Part shown: positions 34,788-45,876 of the stretch, one piece after another
Position numbering within the stretch: position 1 is the first letter of the stretch
How the letters are laid out: every line of letters begins with the position of its first letter
Source: Gonocerus acuteangulatus
Taxonomy: Eukaryota > Arthropoda > Insecta > Hemiptera > Coreidae
Length of the DNA stretch: 64,000 nucleotides
Assembly (NCBI GenBank): GCA_946811695.1
Contig: OX328123.1
Span: 154,921,580 to 154,985,579, forward strand
Direction of reading: 5' to 3'
The notes under the pieces: generated by a model
The model's input: the letters and a program-made list of their open reading frames with translations, nothing else
What the model was told of the DNA's origin: nothing
Database searches by the model: none
Made by a program: the position numbers and the translations under genes

Positions 34788-34951
34788 AGGGGTCTCCCGT
34801 GGTCTAATGGCTAGCGCCTTGGATTCATAAGCGGGAGATGGTGGGTTCGATTCCCAACCTCCGGCAGGAATTTTATCATCCCACGGCTCGCTGGTAAAAT
34901 TCCTCGCTGCACCCTGGACGTCGGCGCTAATGACCTAGGTGTAGATGCGCC

Positions 34952-34983
<32 letters not shown>
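34788..34983 (+). mobile_element. tRNA-derived SINE (family A)
   Basis: Head GGGGTCTCCCGTGGTCTAAT, near A box TGGTCTAATGG, perfect B box GGTTCGATTCC (34846-34856). Body through 'cctccggcaggaattttatc'. Tail GGCGCTAATGACCTAGGTGT then GCGCCGTA and poly(A). The 13-bp duplication AATATAGAATTTG lies at 34775-34787 and 34984-34996. Confidence 0.92.
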
Positions 34984-34989
<6 letters not shown>

Positions 34990-35520
34990 GAATTTGCGAA
35001 ATCAACTGAATGAGTCATTTTATTTAGATTAATCTTTAATTTAATAAACTGCACTTGGTCGAATTTTATGAAACTACAACTGAAGCAAAATAAGAATTAT
35101 CAGAGATAACAGTTAAATTGCCTTCCTTTGTAAATAAAAATGCCGCTAAAAATTTATGTTTATTATTGTGAAATAGATGGTGAGAAATGTCACAAAAAAA
35201 TCAAAATGAATAAAATGTAATGATTATAGAGTAAGTAATTATTGTATATAGATAATCCAGTGAAGCACTAGAAAAGGTTTGACTATAACCGTGCTTGCCG
35301 AAGCTCTACCTTCCCAGGGCTCCAAGGCCGAGCCTTCAAGGCTCAAGGGAGACCCTTGCCGAACCTTCAGGGCTTGATAAGGTTAGGATGGAGCCTCTCT
35401 CCCGAGCCTTCATCCAGCCCTTAGAGCTCGGGCTGTAGAGGCCAGGTTCAAGGTTCAGGCCTGAAGCCTCTAGTCAGGGCTCGCTTTAAACAACACTAGA
35501 GGTGGGGCAGGTAGCTACCT

Positions 35521-36374
35521 TTTAATTAACAGGTGATGGCAATTTCCTATTTTTTCCGTCTTTTTACTGAAATACTCCTGCGTGCATCGGTGAGACCTCG
35601 ACTAGGGCGATTCAACACAGAAAAAAGAATTAATAATAATAATTCATGTGAATCATGTATTTTTTAAATACCTTTCTTGTCATAATAAATGAATTTTGTG
35701 TTTAACAATTATATAAGCAATTTCAGATACTAAATAAAACAATAAACTAATTGTATATATTGAATTTCCTCGTTTTGCTAAAAGAATATCATTGTTTCTT
35801 TAATAAACCAAATTAATTGCTGTATAATGTAAGAATATTTTAAATCTGCATAAAAATTGTAACTGTATTCACGTTCCAAACGTAATGGGAACTCATTCAG
35901 AATAATAAGCAGTAGAGTTGATTCACATGCATAATTCATAAATTGAATAATTATTAACTATTAAAAGTTATTGCTGGGAGATTTCCTAGTTCAATACCAC
36001 ATTATTAACTATATTATTTAGTTATTTTTATAAAGTAGAATTGAGTATGGGTTGTGTGTAAATAATAAAAAGAGATACAAGTTTCGGTTTTGCAATGACA
36101 GTATTCTTGTTGTAATAATTACGTTAATGATTCAAGGTCTCATAAATCCTTATAAGTATTATAAATTATTTTAGTCTTAACAATGTTTAATTCAAAATCG
36201 TAGCTTTTGATTCATAGCGCAATTTTATCATCTTACAAGGGGTGTATACGGTGGGTCACCGATCTGGACCATTTTTTTTTTTTTCTATAGATTCTACAAC
36301 AAAAAATAGTCGACACCTGTCCGAGCGTTTCGGCCAATGCGCCTTAGGAGCCGAGAAATAAAATAAAACAGGTT
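35521..36374. other. AT-rich DNA; Penelope-like motif at the right end
   Basis: Nothing recognised up to 36240. At 36315-36360 the minus strand reads CTCCTAAGGCGCATTGGCCGAAACGCTCGG (in two pieces CTCCTAAGGCGCATTGG and CCGAAACGCTCGG), a hammerhead-like Penelope signature just outside the palindrome that follows. Confidence 0.45.
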
Positions 36375-37440
36375 AAAAGTGCTTTATTTTTTATATGGAG
36401 TTTACAAAATGATATCGACATGATTCTTTCACCAATTCATTTGTTTTGTAGAGTAGATTAAAGGAAAAATATAATCATTAAACAATAATTTATATTTCGT
36501 TATTTTAATTTAAAAATATGCTTACGTTTTCAAGTAAACTAGTATTATACATTCTTTTACACCAAAAATAATAGCAGATTTTAAATCAGCACCCCAAGAA
36601 ACCCTAAAGTGGTGAATATCATTGAAAACCAAAAATAATGATTTTTCCCAGTCTGGAAGAGACTAAATATTTGTAAGCGAAAAAGTAACGTGGCGTTTTG
36701 AAATTCAATATCTCCCCTTGAAATCTTTCAAAAGAAGAAAGACTCCTTTTTCTAACCATATAAATGACTATTGTATTATTTCAAAAGATACTTGCAAAAA
36801 ATGGTTCTCAAAATAAAAATAAAATGTAAACGTTTTTGCACATAACGTCAATCTCAGAACACGAAGAAACCTATTCAACCCAAACTTGGAGGGTCGATAA
36901 AGGCCCTAATGTGACACATTTCCATCTAATCGGGGTGTTTCTACGTGTTCTGGGATTGACGTTATATGCAAAAAAGTTTACATTTTACTTTTATTTTGAG
37001 AAGTACTTTTTGAAATAATACAATAGTCATTTATATGGTTAGAAAAAGGAGTCTTTCTTCTTTTGAAAGTTTTCAATGACGTAAAAATCGGATTATCTCA
37101 AGGGGAGATATTGAATTTCAAAACGCCACGTTACTTTTTCGCTTACAATTTAGTCTCTTCCAGACTGGGAAAATCATTATTTTTCGTTTTCAATGATATT
37201 CACCACTTTAGGGTTTCTTGGGGCTGTTTTTAAATCTGGTATTATTTTTGCTGTACAAAAATGAATAATTACTAGTTTACTTGAAAACGAAAGCATATTT
37301 TTGAATATATTTGACGAAATATAAATTATTGTTTAACGATTATATTTTTCTTTTAATCTACTCTAAAAAACGAATGAATAGGTGAAATAATCATGTCGAT
37401 ATCATTTTCTAAACTCGATATAAAAAATAAAGCACTTTCA
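36375..37440. repeat. 1.07-kb imperfect palindrome, about 500-bp arms
   Basis: Arms 36375-36870 and 36937-37440 are inverse copies with scattered substitutions and small indels, spacer 66 nt. Inner ends read 'gtcaatctcagaacacgaag' and the inverse of 'acgtgttctgggattgac'. Outer ends are AAAGTGCTTTATTTTTTATA and its inverse. Both arms are AT-rich and non-coding. The adjacent hammerhead-like motif suggests a Penelope-like origin. Confidence 0.8.
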
Positions 37441-37649
37441 AGTGTTGGAGGAAAACTGTTCTTGGTAGGGGCCTGGCTACTTTTTTTCAGCGTTAATTTT
37501 TGGGGGGATATCAATAGTTCTTGTAAGTGAATTTTGAGTTAGCGCCGTCGTTGTTTGGCTTGAGGAGGATGACGCGGGGCGTGAACTATGGTTTATAATT
37601 CTATCTTCTTTTATTCTTGTCGGCATTTTATTTTTTATAAATTTACTAG

Positions 37650-38335
37650 CTGTTACCCGGCATGTTATGCTACACCTACCTTCGGACCTAGACGATTTTG
37701 ACCAAGCCTATGAAACTCACCAGGTAAAGACCTACCTGTGTCCCAAGTTTGGCCAAACGGTTTCTGTAAGGAACAAACAGACAGCTGCTAGACGATTTTG
37801 AGTTAGCACAAGATACGTCCCAAATATTCCAGGAAGAAGTGAGGAGGAGTACCACTGCAGGAGAAAAATGCCGTTCCATCAAAAAATATCATCCCAGCGA
37901 CGAAAAATAAACATCAAGCACATTAAACCTTACGGCGAGGAAATTACAAGGGGAAAAAAGACGAAATACCATCAGCGCTACTAACGGACTGAATCCCAAC
38001 TAACACCAGGGAGCTTCAACATCATTGGTCCGCCGATACTGGGGCTAGAGAGGAGAAAAGGCGCCCAGATCGAGAAAAATGTCATTCCCTTGGCTACCAA
38101 CGAGGAAGAAAAATTAATAACCTGGCTGAAGAAGATGGAGATGAACCCATCGAAATATTCCAGGAAGAAGTGAGGAGGAGTATCGCCGCTGGAGAAAAAT
38201 TCCGTTCCATCTAAAAATATCATCCCAGCGACGAAAAATAAACATCAAGCAAGATACGTCCCGTATAAAGTCCTACTTGTGTGCCAAGTTTAATCAAAAT
38301 CGGTCATTTTATATATTTATATAGATAGATATTAT
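37650..38335 (+). mobile_element. Helitron-like family L, copy 2
   Basis: It opens 'actagctgttacccggcatg' (around 37646), the CTAGCTGTTGCC-type start seen in many metazoan non-autonomous Helitrons and again at 51850. It includes 'cccaagtttggccaaacggt' and 'ggaacaaacagacagctgct', also shared. A segment of about 100 bp ('ccaggaagaagtgaggagga') is present twice (37828 and 38157). Non-coding. Confidence 0.5.
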
Positions 38336-39827
38336 TTTATTAAATAAATACACCCATGTTATCGTAAAATACCGAATAATAACATTTAAAAATCACATTA
38401 AAGAAAAAAGTACAAACAAAAAGGCATTGATCTTATATATCCTCAATTGAATGCGCATCAAGCATGGAGGCAGCCAATAATTTCCTAGTGTTTTTCCCTT
38501 GACGTGGGTAGGCATCAGCTCCTGGCTCATTATGCGGTATGGTAAAAAGGCTTCCATGATAACGAGGTAAGCAGCATGTTCAACAGGCAAGAGAGGAACC
38601 TCTTCAATTTGCATGTTATTAAATACTCGGGATAGATTTCTTTAATGCATGGGCCTCATAAAGTAGAGCCTCTCAACCGGAAGGGATAGTTCAAAGGGTT
38701 TCGGAGATACTTCAAATCGCAACGTCTTCTAATTACCGGCATCATATTAATTGGACATTTAGTATAGAAATTTGGTGGTCGTAAGTTAATTCAACATTTT
38801 ACACAACAAAAGTTAATTGCAGGAATAAGTGAGCTTCATAGGACTTTACAACTCTTCGCATAAGTTAATCTTACGTAGTTGTCTAATAACTTATATTTAA
38901 AAGGGGTGAAATACATGCCCTGTACATGAAGCAAATTTCTCGGCAAAGCTTTTACTAATATAACTTTTTTACATTTAATGTTGCCTAAAGCCATCTTACC
39001 TAAGCGTAATTATATTATGTCTCAACTCGAATTGACACCGTCTGGCGTCGTCCTACCCCCTCTACCAGGCACTCCCCCACTCCGGCTCTCAACCACCACT
39101 ACGGTAGTCAGCCCCACCACGTCTGACTTCCCCCTCCACTGGATGGATGTCTTACGGTCCGCCTATCAGCTGGGACTCCGGGAGGGTTAGTCAGTCTTAC
39201 CTGGAACACACTCAAGGCCTGCACACTGAATTGGGAACAACTTCGACTTGCCTCTTCTTTCTCTCATGCCCTGCAAGCCTCCAGTCTTTCAGCGGCTTTT
39301 AAATACTTTTTGCCCTTTAGTGCTTATTTAACCCCTGCAATGCGATTGACTACTGTACAAGTCGAGGGAGATAGCGCCCTGGGTGTAGAAGACATCTCTT
39401 GTCGTCGGAGAGAGCCGTGGCCCTTGTGCTGTTGACTTGTTCTGCAGTTCTCGCTGTTTTACGGGTTATATCCTTGAATACTTAGACAAGTTCTGTTCTT
39501 AGTTGTACCCAGAGGATTTCAGAGGAACTAATAGTTCGCTGCTTCATCACTTGAAGACGAGCAATGACCTGCATCCATTCGGCTGAAATTGACGTCAAAT
39601 TATTTTACAAGGAATGCAACCTACCACAGACAAAGGTAACTGGGGGAACTCTTATACTTTTGTAGATTAAATAACTATCTGAATATTGCGAATTTGTAAA
39701 TATTTTTAACTCCGTTACTGCCGGTCCACATGCCGCAAGCTAAGGAAATTATGCTACTCCCGGAGCAAATATTGCATACAAGGGTAAGGGCTCTGCAGGA
39801 TTCTGTGGGTTTCTCTTTCCTTAATAA
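38336..39827. other. Unassigned, partly higher-GC interval
   Basis: 38980-39560 is less AT-rich than its surroundings and has a 70-codon frame (38978-39190) that I do not recognise. The minus-strand 73-codon frame at 38393-38614 is also unrecognised. It could hide a decayed exon or element, but there is no positive evidence. Confidence 0.3.
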
Positions 39828-39935
39828 CCTTCCTAGGACTTGCTGGATTGTAAACGTTAAGGACTGATTGGGGTGCCCTCGCACCCCAACTTTAAATTTC
39901 AATTTTACATACTAAATCACAATAATTGTCTAGAG

Positions 39936-40255
39936 TAATGATATACATTTAAATAGTATTAATTATTAATACTATTTAAATGTATATCATTAATTTATTT
40001 AATATTTAAGTATATTGTACGTTGAAATAAAATAAAAACTAGTATAAAAATAATTTTTGTTTATATATTAATAAATTGTTTAATGATTGTGTACATTTTC
40101 GTCATAAACATTAATGATTAACAAAAAAATATTTAATAGTAATAAATATTTAATAGTAATAAATATTTAATAGTAATAAATATTTAATAGTAATAAATAT
40201 TTAAATATTTTTTTGTAAATCATTATTGTTTATGATGAAAATGTACAAAAAATAT
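39936..40255. repeat. AT-rich palindromes and 19-bp direct repeats
   Basis: 39936-39991 is a perfect palindrome centred on 'taattatta' ('gatatacatttaaatagtat' and inverse). 40090-40130 and 40205-40250 are inverse ('acattttcgtcataaaca' type). Between them 'atttaatagtaataaat' repeats four times. Confidence 0.8.
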
Positions 40256-40317
40256 TTAATATTATATAATAATAAATGATATTTATATAATGAAAAAAAA
40301 ATTTAATAGTAATAAAA

Positions 40318-40380
40318 ACCTATAGATAACCCGTCCTAAAATTCGTAGTTAATAATAAATGGAAGTTAAAATTTAAATAA
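40318..40380 (+). mobile_element. SINE family B 3' fragment
   Basis: 'acctatagataacccgtcct' followed by 'ggaagttaaaatttaaata' matches the 3' half of the SINE at 16175-16381. Confidence 0.7.
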
Positions 40381-40545
40381 CAATAATAGTAATAAAATAA
40401 ATTTACTTTTATATATATAAAATATTTGAAAGCAAAAAAATATTTTATCAAAATTATTAATATTCAACATTCATACAATTTATACATATAGGATTATTTT
40501 TTATTTGTTTTCACCTATAAATTATCCACACTTTTACTTCGAATC

Positions 40546-41512
40546 GATTTTTTGAAGACACAAGTAGCATCTTCCCCTACTTCTGTGCCTAGTTGCTGTA
40601 GCAGCCGACGAAGACTTGGGTTCTTGATTTTTTGAAGACACAAGTAGCATCTTCCCCTACTTCTGTGCCTAGTTGCTGTAGCAGCCGACGAAGACTTGGG
40701 TTCTTGATTTTTTGAAGACACAAGTAGCATCTTCCCCTACTTCTGTGCCTAGTTGCTGTAGCAGCCGACGAAGACTTGGGTTCTTGATTTTTTGAAGACA
40801 CAAGTAGCATCATCCCCTACTTCTGTGCCTAGTTGCTGTAGCAGCCGACGAAGACTTGGGTTCTTGATTTTTTGAAGACACAAGTAGCATCTTCCCCTAC
40901 TTCTGTGCCTTGTTGCTGTAGCAGCAGACGAAGACTTGGGTTCTTGATTTTTTGAAGACACAAGTAGCATCTTCCCCTACTTCTGTGCCTAGTTGCTGTA
41001 GCAGCCGACGAAGACTTGGGTTCTTGATTTTTTGAAGACACAAGTAGCATCTTCCCCTACTTCTGTGCCTAGTTGCTGTAGCAGCCGACGAAGACTTGGG
41101 TTCTTGATTTTTTGAAGACACAAGTAGCATCTTCCCCTACTTCTGTGCCTAGTTGCTGTAGCAGCCGACGAAGACTTGGGTTCTTGATTTTTTGAAGACA
41201 CAAGTAGCATCATCCCCTACTTCTGTGCCTAGTTGCTGTAGCAGCCGACGAAGACTTGGGTTCTTGATTTTTTGAAGACACAAGTAGCATCTTCCCCTAC
41301 TTCTGTGCCTTGTTGCTGTAGCAGCCGACGAAGACTTGGGTTCTTGATTTTTTGAAGACACAAGTAGCATCTTCCCCTACTTCTGTGCCTTGTTGCTGTA
41401 GCAGCCGACGAAGACTTGGGTTCTTGATTTTTTGAAGACACAAGTAGCATCTTCCCCTACTTCTGTGCCTAGTTGCTGTAGCAGCCGACGAAGACTTGGG
41501 TTCTTGATTTTC
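40546..41512. repeat. 80-bp minisatellite, 12 copies
   Basis: Exact 80-bp period containing 'ttttttgaagacacaagtag' and 'cgacgaagacttgggttctt'. Units differ only at a few sites (CATCTTCCCC/CATCATCCCC; CCTAGTTG/CCTTGTTG; one GCAGCAGACG). The minus strand stays open for about 73 codons through successive units because the period (80 = 2 mod 3) rotates the frame. These frames are a property of the repeat. The minus-strand sequence entering from the right (41611-41513) reads as a short basic peptide joining GRCYLC, which could be a transposase remnant. Confidence 0.95.
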
Positions 41513-41752
41513 TTCGATGTTGATGCACTTTTCCGTCGTTTTTATTGTGTCTCTCTTCAGCCTTCTGCTGAAATTTGGATTATTCAATCTTTCTCTAAAA
41601 AGCGTTCCCAACTAAAAAAAAAATTAACTCCAGTTATTCGAAATTATTAAGTTAATGTTACTGATTCAATTTACTACCAAGAAAAAGTAATTTGAAAGTT
41701 TTTTTTTTAAATAAAAAGAGTTTATTTATACTAAACTAAATTAGGCCATAGA

Positions 41753-42379
41753 GGTCCTAACCCGAGCAGGAACTGGCAAGGACAGTTAGTGCTAGAGGTC
41801 CTATGCCGGTCCCTGCTCGGCATAGAATTCCTCCCTCGCTAGTCCTTTGCCTAGAGCTTCTAGGCATATTTTAAATACGGCTTACTATTCTAGACGATCA
41901 GCTGTTCATTTTCAATCCAAAGAGGAAGGAATTGTTTCGAAAAAAGATAGGCGCCGTGTGAATCACAGATTCTAGAAGTGACGTCTAGTTGTTTGTGCTA
42001 GTCATTGCAACGATTTTGGCTGTCGTTTTGTCCTCATCTGTCCTATTCTTCTACCATTTTATAGTACAGATAATAACTAGTGTATTTTGAAATGGAGTGC
42101 GAAGATATTTTAAAGATTTCGCCAGAATTACACGAAAATAAATCCATCTTATTACATTAGGAAAGTGTCATTCCCTCGAAAATTATAGCTAACGTTTGAC
42201 ATATTTATCTGAATATTTGTATAAATTACTTTTTCTCGTTATTAAAAATGAACTTTTGAATGAAAATACGTATTTATCGTATTTTTATGAAAACTAAAAC
42301 AAAATGTGGGATTCCGTGGAATACGGAAACGTACTAATAGCGGCCGTTGTTTATGCCGGTCCCTGCTCGGGTTAGGACC
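41753..42379. mobile_element. TIR element with GGTCCTAACCCGAGCAGG ends
   Basis: GGTCCTAACCCGAGCAGG at 41753 recurs inverted at 42362-42379 without mismatch in 18 positions. An internal near-copy 'gaggtcctatgccggtccct' lies at 41796. The 627-bp element is non-coding; superfamily undetermined, duplication not resolved. Confidence 0.7.
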
Positions 42380-42658
42380 GTAGGGACAGTTTATGGAATA
42401 AAGACTGAGACCGCTAAGGGTTAGGCCACAGTAATGACTGCCTGGGGTGTGAGCGAACCCCAGGCTTGTTTTTAGTAATATTTGTTCAAATAACTTGAAG
42501 TTCATTTAGTTTTTTCTGTTTATTTTTTGAATCTCTGAATCAAAACCCTTGCAAAAAAAAACTCCTAGAAAGGCTAATGGATATCTATAAATTTATAAAA
42601 ATGGGAAGCGAAAAACGAGCCATGGGATGTAGGATCACCCCACTCAGTCCTAGGAAGG

Positions 42659-43351
42659 TTAAAAAACATGGCAGTGAATTGGGATATGGCCAACAGTGAC
42701 ACCGTCATAGCAAGTGTCACATATCGGCGATTGTAAGTCACGTAATAAGTACGTTTGGGCCAATTTGGTGTGGCAAATACACAGTATTTTCGGCACCACT
42801 TAATTTCTATTATAATGCTCTCACGTTGTACATTGCGTTACTTAATTTTCCGTAATTTGATCAATTAAAATAAACCTCTCCTCAGTCCTCTGGGATAGCA
42901 TTTTTGACTTAGGTCATTGCAACCAGTTTTCCATATTTTAGAAGCTGTTTTTCGATTTTTTATTAAACCAAAACGGTCCACATAAGTGGATTGCCTTATA
43001 GATTGGATCCATTTCAAGAGCAGTAGACGTTTATCAGTCCTCAACTCGACGATAAATGTCCTTATACACCAATGATGTTTAGAAAGGACATCAATACCAG
43101 GCATCGATTAATTTTACGACCACTAATTGTTTTTGTCATTAAACTTGTGTTATGATTAAAATATCTTAGATATATATTCTATAAGACCCCAGGTAACTTT
43201 TCATTAACAATAGAAATAAAGGAAATGTTCTAAAAAAACAACACTGAATTACATTGTCTCGTCCTGCTTTAGCTTAAGCTTTCGCCAAATTACATTTATA
43301 GATTTTTTTTTTCGAGAAAAGAAAAAACTATGGGGCCATTTTGTTTTGCAG
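42659..43351 (+). other. Presumed intron end upstream of the orcokinin exon
   Basis: AT-rich with no recognised element. It ends 'ccattttgttttgcag' at 43351, a good 3' splice acceptor with a pyrimidine-rich approach. I searched for a signal-peptide exon (Met plus hydrophobic run plus GT donor) and found no convincing one. Confidence 0.5.
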
Positions 43352-44892
43352 AGATGGAAGGAAGCTACCGGCAACTGGAGAAAGAGCTAGAGAGCTGGAG
43401 ATGGAGAAGTGGGGGTACATTAGACACAATAGGAGGAGGCCATCTGATCAGGAACACCGACGGTGGATACATGACAAAATATAATAGGAATAGTGAGCCA
43501 GTACAGAGGAGATACTGGAAAGGGAGGTCACAAGAAGGGACTCAGGATCCGTACGCAGGTAGTGTAGGCACCATCGGAGCAAGTCTTGACACCATTGGGG
43601 GAAGTCATTTCATAAGGGATGTAAACAAAGAACAAGGAAATCACCTCTCAGGAACGTTAGATTCTATTGGTGGAAGTCAATTGATAAGAGACTCTGATAA
43701 TGAAAGGAGCCTCGACACTATTGGTGGAAGTCATTTGACAAGAGACGCTGACAATGAAAGGAGCCTCGACACTATTGGCGGAAGTCATTTGATAAGAGGG
43801 ACTGGAATTCAGAGGAGCTTGGATACCATTGGACGAAGTCATTTGATAAGTAGGACTGGAATTCAGAGGAGCTTGGATACCATTGGAGGAAGTCATTTGA
43901 TAAGAGACTCTGACAATGAAAGGAGCCTCGACACTATTGGTGGAAGTCATTTGATAAGAGACGCTGACAACGAAAGGAGCCTCGACACTATTGGAGGAAG
44001 TCATTTGATAAGGGGGACTGGAATTCAGAGGAGCTTGGATACCATTGGAGGAAGTCATTTGATAAGAGACTCTGACAATGAAAGGAGCCTCGACACTATT
44101 GGTGGAAGGCATTTGATAAGAGACTCTGACAATGAAAGGAGCCTCGACACTATTGGTGGAAGTCATTTGATAAGAGACGCTGACAACGAAAGGAGCCTCG
44201 ACACTATTGGAGGAAGTCATTTGATAAGGGGAACTGGAATTCAGAGGAGCTTGGATACCATTGGAGGAAGTCATTTGATAAGAGACTCTGACAATGAAAG
44301 GAGCCTCGACACTATTGGTGGAAGGCATTTGATAAGAGACGCTGACAATGAAAGGAGCCTCGACACTATTGGTGGAAGTCATTTGATAAGAGACGCTGAC
44401 AATGAAAGGAGCCTCGACACTATTGGAGGAAGTCATTTGATAAGAGGGACTGGAATTCAGAGGAGCTTGGATACCATTGGAGGAAGTCATTTGATAAGAG
44501 ACTCTGACAATGAAAGGAGTCTCGACACTATTGATGGAAGGCATTTGATAAGAGACGCTGACAATGAAAGGAGCCTCGACACTATTGGCGGAAGTCATTT
44601 GATAAGAGGGACTGGAATTCAGAGGAGCTTGGATACCATTGGAGGAAGTCATTTGATAAGAGACTCTGACAATGAAAGGAGCCTCGACACTATTGGAGGA
44701 AGTCATTTGATAAGAGACACTGACAATGAAAGGAGCCTCGACACTATTGGCGGAAGTCATTTGATAAGAGAGACTGGAATTCACAGGAGCTTGGATACCA
44801 TTGGAGGAAGTCATTCGATAAGATCTTATGAAAACCCAGAAAGGATGAATTATCAAGAGTTTTGGGCAGCATTGAGGCCAAACACTCTTTGA
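43352..44892 (+). CDS. Orcokinin-B-type neuropeptide precursor, terminal exon
   Basis: Encodes a secreted precursor cut into many copies of a short peptide. The 513-residue exon product contains 24 repeats of (S/T)LDTIGGSHLIR, closely similar to orcokinin-B peptides of arthropods (LDSIGGGHLI type). Most units are exactly 18 residues (54 bp), with 6-residue spacers DSDNER, DADNER, GTGIQR or late variants (DTDNER, ETGIHR). Processing would use single Arg sites (..NER|SLDTIGGSHLIR|..); there is no KR site between units. The first three copies (GGGHLIR, SHFIR, SQLIR) and the last (SHSIR) differ most. The C-terminus is MNYQEFWAALRPNTL then TGA. The frame is open back to 43330, but 43351 is a splice acceptor (intron phase 1) and no signal peptide is encoded here, so an upstream exon supplies it. 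In insects orcokinin A and B arise by alternative splicing; no A-type exon was found. The minus-strand frame across it is a shadow. Confidence 0.88.
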
Positions 44893-45635
44893 GTTGCGTA
44901 CTTTAGTAAAATACGATTAGAAGAAGTTTGTATACCAACGGTGCAGGTTACCTGATAAAAAATCTTTTGGATTGAAGCCAAAGCGAGATGTAACAGCATA
45001 ATAAATCGATAGTGGTTGTAGATTTTTTATATTAAATAAAAACAGAAAAAAAAAACCGTTTTGTTATTCATACAATAATCCTGTCATCTTCGCAAAAACA
45101 GTACAGTGATGAAAACTCTGTGATTAGGGATTTGCTAGAATCTAGTTTTAATTGAGGGTTGTTTCGCTCCATTGTTCAGTATCGGCTGATTCTGCTAGTT
45201 CGTTGTGGAGTTTTCCTCTCTCACAGACTATTTGATGATAAACCTGCGACCTGATAATAAGGCATGAGGCTGCCTCATACATAAGGCATGAGAACAACAT
45301 TTAATTTACAAGTAGAGCGAACCTCATTGGTAAGATCTTACCTCCTTTTCTACACTCATCGAGTTGGTAAGACGACGCAATCCGCAAATGTAAGTAAGAA
45401 ATGTCACGGCAACGAATAAAGACAAAACAAAATCACTTTTAAGAAGAGGTATTTATCCCGAAACACTTTTTTCGGCTTAGTTCGTGTGAAACAAAGTCGT
45501 AGCGTTAATGAGCTTGTGCTTAAACGCATTTTATGAGTATGATGGCGCATGAATTCTAATGAAACCATTCATAATGCAATCTTATTAACTATTCTTGAAA
45601 ACTAAATATTATAGCTTAGCTTAACCAAACAAAAG
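44893..45635 (+). other. 3' UTR and flank of the orcokinin-B gene
   Basis: AATAAA occurs at 45000-45005 and 45035-45040, either of which could be the polyadenylation signal, 108-143 nt after the stop. 45060-45630 holds nothing recognisable. Confidence 0.55.
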
Positions 45636-45673
45636 TCCGACTCGCAGGAACTGCGTCTTCTTAGCGCGGTTCC

Positions 45674-45676
<3 letters not shown>

Positions 45677-45709
<33 letters not shown>

Positions 45710-45876
45710 CTACGGCACATCTTCATCTAGGTCATTAGCGCCGACATCCAGGATGTAGCGAGGAATTTCACCAGCGAGCCGTGGGATGATAAAATTCCTG
45801 CCGGAGGTTGGGAATCGAACCCACCATCTCCCGCTTATGAATCCAAGGCGCTAGCCATTAGACCACGGGAGACCCC
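45677..45876 (-). mobile_element. tRNA-derived SINE (family A)
   Basis: Poly(T) then TACGGCACATCTTCATCTAG (the inverted tail), inverted perfect B box GGAATCGAACC, and ACCACGGGAGACCCC at the head end. The target duplication is CGGTTCC plus AG or TG (45668-45676 / 45876-45884), placing the insertion exactly in the H 5' subterminal repeat. Confidence 0.88.

Larger units (their letters stand above)
32885..35520. mobile_element. Composite DNA transposon with GC-rich subterminal repeats
   Basis: The left CCCACCTCAGTGTTGTAAAA (from about 32897) is the approximate inverse of the right TTTAAACAACACTAGAGGTG (35488-35507). AGTGTTGT-type ends resemble hAT elements, but no 8-bp duplication could be resolved. 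Both subterminal zones are rich in the 15-bp palindrome GAGCCTTGAAGGCTC and variants (32990-33075; 35300-35470), unlike the AT-rich surroundings. The middle is filled by a K element (33420-34630) and a SINE (34788-34983). Confidence 0.5.
39828..42658. mobile_element. Possible piggyBac-like composite element
   Basis: The left end CCTTCCTAGGACT (39828) is the inverse of the right end AGTCCTAGGAAGG (42646-42658). TTAA is intact on the right (42659-42662) and appears mutated to ATAA on the left (39824-39827). The interior holds AT-rich palindromes, the 80-bp minisatellite and another TIR element. No complete transposase is seen. The boundary claim is moderate because the TIR match is short. Confidence 0.5.

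Noticed and set aside
34788..34862. tRNA gene with CAT in the anticodon region
   Set aside because: Identical heads recur at 18101, 45677 and 62090 with poly(A) tails and target duplications; acceptor and anticodon stems are imperfect. It is a SINE head.
40515..41611. Series of overlapping 73-104-codon frames on the minus strand
   Set aside because: All arise from the 80-bp minisatellite, whose period rotates the reading frame.
43657..44856. 399-codon open frame on the minus strand
   Set aside because: It is antisense to the orcokinin-B repeats; the 54-bp period keeps the antisense frame open. The product is a meaningless 18-residue repeat without signal or cleavage sites.
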